The notes below the pieces were generated by a model. It worked only from the letters and a program-made list of their open reading frames with translations. It ran no database searches and was not told the origin of the DNA. The position numbers and the translations under genes were made by a program. 17,663 nucleotides of DNA from Acidimicrobiaceae bacterium (GTDB taxonomy: Bacteria; Actinomycetota; Acidimicrobiia; Acidimicrobiales; Palsa-688): positions 1 through 17,663 of the forward strand of contig JAUTXM010000068.1 in assembly GCA_030838025.1 (NCBI GenBank), given 5' to 3'. Numbering within the stretch: position 1 is the first letter of the stretch; every line of letters starts with the position of its first letter. Positions 12,804 through 17,663 of this stretch are shown piece after piece.

Positions 12804-14200
12804 CAAGGATGCGGCCGGAGCCGCACAGGGTCGATCTCATGCTCGCGCTTGTACGCGACCCACGTCTCGATCAGGTCGTCGGTGAACACCCCGCCCGCCT
12901 TCAGAAACGCGTTGTCCGACTCCAGCGCCGCCAGGCTCTCCTCCAACGACCCGGGCACCTGCGGCACCTGCGCCAGCTCCTCGGGCGGCAGGTCGTACAG
13001 GTCCTTGTCCACCGGATCGGGCGGCTCGATCTTGTTCTGCACTCCGTCCAAGCCGGCCATAAGGATGGCCGAAAACGCCAGGTACGGATTCGCCGACGGA
13101 TCGGGGCAGCGGAACTCGACCCGCTTGGCCTTGGGGCTCTTCGAGTACAGCGGGATCCGGCAGGCGGCCGAACGGTTGCGCTGGCTGTAGACCAGGTTGA
13201 CCGGCGCCTCGTAGCCCGGCACCAGCCGCTTGTAGCTGTTGGTCGTGGGGGCGGCGAACGCCAGGATTGCGGGCGCATGGGCCAGCAGGCCGCCGATGTA
13301 CCACCGGCCAAGATCCGAAAGCCCGGCGTAGCCGAGCTCGGAGTACATCAACGGCTCGCCGCCCCGCCACAGCGAGGAGTGCACGTGCATGCCCGACCCG
13401 TTGTCCTGGAAGATGGGCTTGGGCATGAACGTGGCCGTCTTGCCGTGGTTACGGGCGACGCTCTTGACCACGTACTTATAGAGCATCAGCTTGTCGGCCA
13501 TGATCAAGAGCTTGTCGAAGCGCATGTCGATCTCGGCTTGGCCGGCGGTTCCGACCTCGTGGTGCTGGACCTCGATCTCGATCCCCAACTGCTCCATCAC
13601 CATGATCATCTCGGAGCGCAGATCCTGGTAGTGGTCCATCGGCGGAACCGGGAAGTAGCCCTCCTTGTACCGGGGCTTGAACCCCAAGTTGGGCCCTTCG
13701 TCCTTGCCCGAGTTCCAGATGCCCTCGACCGAGTCGATCGAATAGAACCCCTCGTGGCTGTTCTGGTCGAAACGCACGTCGTCGAAGATGTAGAACTCCG
13801 CCTCCGGCCCGAAGTACGCGGTGTCGGCTATCCCGGTCGACACCAGGTAGTCCTGGGCCTTCTGGGCCACGTACCGCGGGTCCCGCGAGTACGACTCTCC
13901 CGTGACTGGATCACGCACGAAGCAGTTGAGGTTGAGCGTCTTGTGCTGGCGGAACGGGTCGATCACCACCGTGTCGGGGTCCGGCATGAGCAGCATGTCG
14001 GACTCCTGGATCTCCTGGAAGCCCCGGATCGACGAGCCGTCGAAGCCGTACCCGTCCTCGAAGCCATCCTCGGTGAGCTGATGGCTCGGAACCGAGAAGT
14101 GCTGCATGAGCCCGGGGAGGTCGCAGAAGCGGAAGTCGACGATGTCGATCCCCTCGCTCTCGACGAGGCTCAGGACCTCCGCGGGGGTGCGCTGTTGCAC
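12776..14200 (-). CDS. glnA: Glutamine synthetase type I (GlnA1), adenylylatable
   Basis: A 474-residue enzyme that makes glutamine from glutamate, ammonia and ATP; the family is a dodecamer. Key residues: D54 in FDGSS, metal ligands E133 and E135 (GPEAEFYIFD), H273 (GSGMHVHSSL), the flap E331 (PGYEAPVN), and R343 in the QRNRSAACRIP loop. Y402 in LYDLPPEE, followed by QVPGSLEESL, is the adenylylation site, so GlnE can act on it. The length and the C-terminal EFMLYYDI are typical. The GTG start at 14200 is supported by AAGGGAG about 8 bases upstream. It diverges from glnA2. Its last bases are duplicated at 11875-11926. Confidence 0.97.
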   Translation of the reverse strand: MQQRTPAEVLSLVESEGIDIVDFRFCDLPGLMQHFSVPSHQLTEDGFEDGYGFDGSSIRGFQEIQESDMLLMPDPDTVVIDPFRQHKTLNLNCFVRDPVTGESYSRDPRYVAQKAQDYLVSTGIADTAYFGPEAEFYIFDDVRFDQNSHEGFYSIDSVEGIWNSGKDEGPNLGFKPRYKEGYFPVPPMDHYQDLRSEMIMVMEQLGIEIEVQHHEVGTAGQAEIDMRFDKLLIMADKLMLYKYVVKSVARNHGKTATFMPKPIFQDNGSGMHVHSSLWRGGEPLMYSELGYAGLSDLGRWYIGGLLAHAPAILAFAAPTTNSYKRLVPGYEAPVNLVYSQRNRSAACRIPLYSKSPKAKRVEFRCPDPSANPYLAFSAILMAGLDGVQNKIEPPDPVDKDLYDLPPEELAQVPQVPGSLEESLAALESDNAFLKAGGVFTDDLIETWVAYKREHEIDPVRLRPHPWEFMLYYDI

Positions 14201-14343
14201 AGTCGTGTCTCCCTTCCCAAGAAACGGCCAGTTTGGAGCTTGTTCCGGGCCAATGTCGAGTCCGTTGCGTCTCCGTGAACTGCTTGTGAAACCAAGTCCT
14301 GGTTTGTCCTAGCACGGATGCAGCCTGCGAGACTAGACGGACC
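14201..14343. promoter_or_regulatory. Divergent glnA/glnA2 control region with inverted repeat
   Basis: This 143-bp gap must hold promoters for both genes. AAACCA (14289-14294), five bases, TGGTTT (14300-14305) is a perfect inverted repeat about 40 bp before the glnA2 start and a plausible operator. Two GAAAC sequences occur, near 14221 and 14288, resembling half of the GlnR box, but the full GlnR spacing is not met. I could not assign convincing -10/-35 pairs. Confidence 0.5.
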
Positions 14344-15693
14344 ATGGAACGCCAAGCCGACTACGTCCTGCGCACCGTCGAAGAACGAGGCGTGCGTTTC
14401 ATCCAACTCTGGTTCACCGACGTGCTCGGCATCGCCAAGACCTTCAGCATCACGCCCGCGGAGCTGGAGAACGCCCTCGAAGAAGGCATGACCTTCGATG
14501 GCTCGGCGATCGACGGCTTCAGCCGGGTCCAGGAAAGCGACGTCCTCGCCCACCCGGATCCCAAGACGTTCCAGCTCCTGCCCTACCTGGCCGACGGCCA
14601 ACCGGTCGCCCGGGTGGTGTGCGACATCGCCAACCTCGACGGGACCCCCTTCGAGGGTGACCCCCGCCACGTCCTGCGCCGGGCCCTGGTCAAGGCCCGG
14701 GAACACGGCTTTTCGTTCTATTGCGCCCCGGAGCTGGAGTTCTTCTACTTCCCGCTCCCCAAGCCGGGCGACGACGCCGGCTCCGAGCCCCCGGAGCCCC
14801 TCGACCACGGGTCGTACTTCGAGCTCACCACCGCCGACAAGGCGACCGAGTTGCGGCGCCGGACCGTGATCACCCTCGAGGACATGGGCATCCCCGTCGA
14901 GTACAGCCAGCACGAGGATGCGCCCAGCCAGCACGAGATCGACCTGCGCTACACCGATGCCCTCACCATGGCCGACACGGTCATGACGGTGCGCCAGGTC
15001 GTCAAGGAGATTGCGGCCTCCAAGGACGTCCTCGCAACCTTCATGCCCAAGCCCCTGGCAGGTGTGCAGGGATCGGGGATGCACACCCACCTGTCGCTCT
15101 TCGACGGCGACACCAACGCCTTCCACGACGAGGCGGACGAGTACCACCTCTCCGAGACCGGCCGCCGCTTCATCGCGGGGATGCTGCACCATGCCCACGA
15201 GATCACCGCGGTCACCAACCAGTGGGTCAACTCCTACAAGCGCCTCATCGTCGGCTACGAAGCGCCCACCTACGTCTCCTGGGCCCGCAACAACCGCTCC
15301 GCCCTCATCCGGGTGCCTCCCACCAAGCGGGGCAAGAAGGAATCCACCCGCATCGAGTACCGGGCCGCCGACTCGGCCGCCAATCCCTATCTGGCCTTCG
15401 CGGTCATGCTGGCTGCGGGTCTGGCGGGCATCGACCGGGGCTACGAACTCCCCCCCGAGGCGGCCGCCAATCTGTACGAGCTCACGACCGAGGAGCGCCT
15501 GGCCGAGGGCATCGAGTCGCTGCCCGGTTCGCTCTCGGACGCCATCCGCACCATGGAGAACTCCGAGCTCATGGCCGAAACACTCGGCGAGCACGTTTTC
15601 GAGTGGTTCATCCGCAACAAACGGGCCGAGTGTGCGGACTACAAAGCGGAGGTCACACCATTCGAGTTGCGACGCTACCTGACCTCGTTGTAG
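14344..15693 (+). CDS. glnA2: Glutamine synthetase family protein, GlnA2-like
   Basis: A 449-residue type I glutamine synthetase homologue. The catalytic features are retained: D52 (FDGSA), E130 and E132 (APELEFFYF), H247 (GSGMHTHLSL), E306 (VGYEAPTYV), R318 (NNRSALIRV). It lacks the roughly 25-residue insertion seen in GlnA1 (475-residue class) and ends EVTPFELRRYL. A tyrosine (Y378) lies at the adenylylation position, but the context (NLYELTTEER) differs from GlnA, so modification is doubtful. Actinobacteria often carry GlnA2 beside GlnA1 and GlnE. Some paralogues of this group act on polyamines or other amines, so glutamine synthesis is not certain. The ATG has only a weak upstream ribosome binding site. 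The GlnR-like gene follows 20 bp later. Confidence 0.92.
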   Translation: MERQADYVLRTVEERGVRFIQLWFTDVLGIAKTFSITPAELENALEEGMTFDGSAIDGFSRVQESDVLAHPDPKTFQLLPYLADGQPVARVVCDIANLDGTPFEGDPRHVLRRALVKAREHGFSFYCAPELEFFYFPLPKPGDDAGSEPPEPLDHGSYFELTTADKATELRRRTVITLEDMGIPVEYSQHEDAPSQHEIDLRYTDALTMADTVMTVRQVVKEIAASKDVLATFMPKPLAGVQGSGMHTHLSLFDGDTNAFHDEADEYHLSETGRRFIAGMLHHAHEITAVTNQWVNSYKRLIVGYEAPTYVSWARNNRSALIRVPPTKRGKKESTRIEYRAADSAANPYLAFAVMLAAGLAGIDRGYELPPEAAANLYELTTEERLAEGIESLPGSLSDAIRTMENSELMAETLGEHVFEWFIRNKRAECADYKAEVTPFELRRYLTSL

Positions 15694-15713
15694 GACCGCG
15701 AACAATCAAACCG

Positions 15714-16394
15714 ATGGAGCCCTTGCTCATCTTCCCGGACCCCGCTCCGCCCGCGCTCGCGCAGGCGCTCGACCTGGCGGGTTATCCCTGGAAGGCTGCC
15801 GGATCATCCGAGGCCGCCGACCGGCTCGAACCGGAGGACGGCTGGTCGGGCGCCATCATCGGGGCCGACGAAGACGCCGAGGGTGCCTTCGCCTTGTGCC
15901 GGGCGCTGCGCAAGCGGGACCTGCCGTTCGAGCCCGTCCTGCTCTTGGCGACCGGCGCCCAGCTGACCGAGCTCGAACTGCGGGAGGACCTGTTCGACGA
16001 CTTCTGCCTGGCGCCGTTCCACCCCCGGGAGCTGGAGGCCCGCTTGGCGCACCTGTTCTGGCGCACCGGCCGCGGTACCCGGCCCGAATTGGTCGAGTAC
16101 GGCCCCCTCGTGCTCAACCTGGAGACCTACCAGGCGGCGGTGGGCGGCCGGCCCCTCGACCTCACGTACATGGAGTACGAGCTGCTCAAGTTCCTCGCCA
16201 CCCATCCGGGCAAGGTGTTCACTCGGGAAACCCTGCTCAGCCGGGTGTGGGGCTACGAGTACTACGGCGGCGCCCGGACCGTCGACGTCCACATCCGGCG
16301 GCTGCGGGCCAAGCTGGGCGAGGAACACGCCAACTTGATCTCGACCGTGCGATCGGTCGGCTACCGCTTCGGCCAGAGCCGCTGGGGCGTCTGA
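15714..16394 (+). CDS. OmpR-family orphan response regulator, GlnR-like
   Basis: A 226-residue DNA-binding regulator. The C-terminal winged helix (about 126-220) contains RPLDLTYMEYELLKFLA, GKVFTRETLLSRVWGYEYYGG, RTVDVHIRRLRAKLG and STVRSVGYRF, closely following GlnR as I remember it. The N-terminal receiver-like domain is degenerate: the usual phospho-acceptor aspartate at the end of the third strand is replaced (GAIIGADED, G50), so control by phosphorylation is unlikely, as for other atypical GlnR proteins. No histidine kinase is nearby. ATG 15714 lies 20 bp after glnA2, in the same direction, so the two are probably co-transcribed. I infer a role in nitrogen control of glnA and glnA2. Other OmpR-type orphan regulators remain possible. 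Confidence 0.85.
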   Translation: MEPLLIFPDPAPPALAQALDLAGYPWKAAGSSEAADRLEPEDGWSGAIIGADEDAEGAFALCRALRKRDLPFEPVLLLATGAQLTELELREDLFDDFCLAPFHPRELEARLAHLFWRTGRGTRPELVEYGPLVLNLETYQAAVGGRPLDLTYMEYELLKFLATHPGKVFTRETLLSRVWGYEYYGGARTVDVHIRRLRAKLGEEHANLISTVRSVGYRFGQSRWGV

Positions 16395-16421
16395 AGATCG
16401 TCTGAAGGTCGTCTGAAGACA
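16389..16421. repeat. Three GTCTGAA direct repeats with 4-bp spacers
   Basis: GTCTGAA occurs perfectly at 16389, 16400 and 16411, separated by GATC, GGTC and followed by GACA, giving an exact 11-bp period. The first copy contains the stop codon of the GlnR-like gene. Direct 7-bp repeats with 4-bp spacers are the layout of sites bound by OmpR/PhoB-type regulators. The location, between convergent genes, does not point to an obvious promoter. Confidence 0.7.
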
Positions 16422-16463
16422 TCGCTGGGAAAAGTCCCCGCCGGTTGCCGGTCGCCCTACTGG

Positions 16464-16492
16464 AGGGGTTCCAGGCCTGACCCCTTCAGGCC
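16464..16492. terminator. Overlapping hairpins between convergent genes
   Basis: Two mutually exclusive stems share the same bases: AGGGGT (16464-16469) with ACCCCT (16480-16485), and GGCCTGA (16474-16480) with TCAGGCC (16486-16492) around a 5-base loop. The second is the stronger. It lies between the ends of the GlnR-like gene and the small membrane gene, so a bidirectional terminator is the simplest reading; no T-tract is present. Confidence 0.45.
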
Positions 16493-16513
16493 GGCCATCA
16501 CCCGGCTCAAGCC

Positions 16514-16675
16514 TCAAACGTTGGTCTCGATGAGTTCGCTTTTCGAGTGGGTCGCCTCGGCGTTTTCCTTCAAGAGGTAGCCCATCGTGATGGCCCCCAG
16601 GGTCCCGCTCATCAAGAACGCGATGGGCAGTGCAAACACAATGACAACAGCGACGACGAGGGCTCCGATGATCAC
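16514..16675 (-). CDS. Small membrane protein coupled to ridA
   Basis: A 53-residue protein: a hydrophobic stretch (about 2-23, IIGALVVAVVIVFALPIAFL), probably a second short one (SGTLGAITMGYLL, 24-36), then a polar tail (KENAEATHSKSELIETNV). GTG 16675 overlaps the ridA stop in the four bases GTGA, and GGAAGG lies 8 bases upstream, which makes it the best start. GTG 16708 would add 11 residues and a longer overlap. I do not know a function. Short actinobacterial membrane proteins with a similar SELIE-type tail exist as far as I recall, but nothing is characterised. Confidence 0.7.
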   Translation of the reverse strand: MIIGALVVAVVIVFALPIAFLMSGTLGAITMGYLLKENAEATHSKSELIETNV

Positions 16676-17055
16676 GATCCAGACCTTCCCGAATTGGTGA
16701 AGGCCCACACTTCTATTTCGACCGCTGCGCCCAGGGGCAGGCCGGCGACGGCGAAGGCCGAACGGGCCGGCCGATGGTCGCCGAAGGCGGCGGCGTAGGC
16801 CTGGTTCATGGCTCCGAAGTCGGCCATGTCGGTCAGGAACACCGTGGTCTTGACCACATCGGTCAACGACGCTCCTTGTGACGTCAGGAGGGTTTCGACG
16901 TTGGCCAGGGCCTGCGTCACCTGGGCTGCCAGTCCGTCGACCAGCTGTCCGCTCGCCAACCCTAGCTGGCCGCTGCACACCAGCCAGTCCCCCGCCCGCA
17001 CGATCGGTGAATACGGGCCGACCGGCTTCGGGGCGTTGCTTGCGTCAGAAGCCAT
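16672..17055 (-). CDS. ridA: RidA-family reactive imine/enamine deaminase
   Basis: A 127-residue protein of the YjgF/YER057c/UK114 family. RidA hydrolyses reactive 2-aminoacrylate and other imines from PLP enzymes. Visible family features are GPYSP (13-17), the CSGQLG strand (27-32), TTVFLTDMADF, and the diagnostic R98 in ARSAFAVAGLPLGAAVEIEVWAF, with E115 near its end. These match the residues needed for deaminase activity in RidA proper. ATG 17055 starts just before the conserved PVGPYSP; a GTG at 17118 would add 21 non-conserved residues. The C-terminus has a short extra tail (TNSGRSGS). Its stop overlaps the small membrane gene. Confidence 0.93.
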   Translation of the reverse strand: MASDASNAPKPVGPYSPIVRAGDWLVCSGQLGLASGQLVDGLAAQVTQALANVETLLTSQGASLTDVVKTTVFLTDMADFGAMNQAYAAAFGDHRPARSAFAVAGLPLGAAVEIEVWAFTNSGRSGS

Positions 17056-17172
17056 CCGGGGCGTGACCCTAGCGGGCTTGGGGGGTCGGTCCACGTATGG
17101 GTGCTTTGCGGGCACCACCTACGAATTCTGGCCGGGGGCTCGGTCCCTGCGCTGATTCCGCGTTTTGTGTTG

Positions 17173-17201
17173 GATTCGAGACCATGTGCGTACCTCGAAT
17201 C
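17173..17201. repeat. Inverted repeat upstream of ridA
   Basis: GATTCGAG (17173-17180), 13 bp, CTCGAATC (17194-17201), a perfect 8-bp inverted repeat. It lies in the 198-bp gap between the upstream minus-strand gene and ridA. It may be an operator or a terminator for the upstream gene. It does not match the actinobacterial LexA box. Confidence 0.55.
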
Positions 17202-17253
17202 GACACGTTCGCTCGGATCCGCACAGAAAGCGCCCGGCGGTACTGGTACTTCG

Positions 17254-17663
17254 CTACTTGAAGTGTCCGCGCATGGTCGGCCACGTTCCGGGGCGCCCTT
17301 GAGCGATCCAGGTCGCGGCGGCCACGGCGGCAAAAACGGCGTCGCTGCCGTTGACTGGCCGACCCATCGAGGGCTCGATCGTCACGTCGATCGGCGGGGT
17401 GTCGATCGCCCGGAGGATGCCGAACGAACGGATCGTGAGATCCTGGGGCTCGCCTGCTTCGTCCACCGCGATCCCTTCGCTGCACACCCAGCTGAGGGCC
17501 ATGTGGGCTGCGCCGATGCAGTAGGACCGCAGCACGATCTCATCGAGCGCCTCGCCGCAGGCCACCGACACCCGTACCAGGCCCGGGCGGCCGTCAGGCG
17601 CGATCTCGACCTCCGCGGTAGCGCAGCCGCCGCCGGCCGGCGACACCACGGTGACCGGCTGGG
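17254..17663 (-). CDS. Molybdopterin-oxidoreductase-like protein (xanthine dehydrogenase family), C-terminal fragment; 5' end outside window
   Basis: The frame is open to the right edge, so only the last 135 or so residues are seen. They include RSYCIGAAHMALSWVCSEG, GEPQDLTIRSFGILRAIDTPPIDVTIEPS, and PVNGSDAVFAAVAAATWIAQG. The layout (an A-x-x-M-A-L-G/S-W entry helix, a strand with L-T-I-R-S-F-G, then D-x-P-P-I-D-V and a closing Ala-rich helix) resembles the C-terminus of the molybdenum-binding subunit of xanthine dehydrogenase or carbon monoxide dehydrogenase homologues. The usual GAKGVGE-type loop is replaced by PVNGSDAV. I am moderately sure of the superfamily only. The gene is in the same direction as ridA, 198 bp upstream. 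Confidence 0.5.
   Translation of the reverse strand, partial: QPVTVVSPAGGGCATAEVEIAPDGRPGLVRVSVACGEALDEIVLRSYCIGAAHMALSWVCSEGIAVDEAGEPQDLTIRSFGILRAIDTPPIDVTIEPSMGRPVNGSDAVFAAVAAATWIAQGRPGTWPTMRGHFK

Noticed and set aside
14221..14292. GlnR box before glnA/glnA2
   Set aside because: GAAAC half-sites occur, but the partner GTnAC sites are not at the 6-bp spacing, so I list only the inverted repeat.
12809..15705. Long antisense frames over glnA and glnA2
   Set aside because: Both real genes have complete catalytic motifs; the opposite frames have none and reflect codon-position GC bias.
17165..17205. tRNA-like GGATTCGAG segment
   Set aside because: No acceptor stem, anticodon arm or D-arm can be built around it.

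Overview
This is high-GC DNA with an actinobacterial gene set: GlnE with an adenylylatable GlnA, a GlnA2, a GlnR-like orphan regulator, a zinc-ribbon MscL, and CopC-CopD plus YcnI copper proteins. Several genes start without a Shine-Dalgarno sequence. I infer Actinomycetota, possibly a deep lineage such as Acidimicrobiia, but nothing in the window fixes the class.

Layout. (1) 2-1336: the 3' part of glnE (+), whose visible N-terminal stretch is a (T)AGP(N/S) repeat linker, followed by a 48-bp tandem duplication and a terminator-like hairpin. (2) 1523-3925: a MarR regulator and a two-gene ABC-2 exporter in one overlapping operon. A near-perfect palindrome covers the promoter and ends at the start codon. 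(3) 3926-4158: a convergent intergenic region with 17-bp tandem repeats and a strong hairpin. (4) 4159-5401 (-): an ECF sigma factor followed by an overlapping GNAT acetyltransferase. (5) 5467-10540 (+): diverging from the sigma gene are a zinc-finger membrane anti-sigma factor, a CopC-CopD fusion with a very long low-complexity linker, YcnI, and a membrane protein of unknown function. (6) 10771-11793 (-): mscL and a small conserved protein of unknown function. (7) 11875-12803: a decayed insertion flanked by two imperfect copies of the glnA 3' end, holding a truncated and frameshifted cytosine-5 DNA methyltransferase. (8) 12776-16394: glnA (-) and, divergently, glnA2 and a GlnR-like regulator (+). 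(9) 16514-17663 (-): a partial molybdopterin-oxidoreductase-like gene, ridA and a coupled small membrane protein.

How the genes work together. The two ends of the window carry nitrogen metabolism: glutamine synthetase, its adenylyltransferase and a nitrogen regulator. glnE lies about 11 kb from glnA, and accessory genes fill the gap. The middle looks like a copper-handling regulon. The same motif, GGAACTT-N16-GACT, lies just before the anti-sigma start and again just before the ycnI start, each placing the likely transcription start at or next to the ATG. I infer that the divergent ECF sigma factor reads these promoters. All three exported proteins of this operon are predicted to start with histidine after signal cleavage, a feature used for Cu(II) binding in CopC and YcnI.

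The most promising candidate for something undescribed is this ECF/anti-sigma copper unit, with its two matching promoters and a third, uncharacterised His-starting membrane protein. Second is the glnA 3'-end duplication, which may mark an integration site. All family calls come from reading motifs; no database search was possible.
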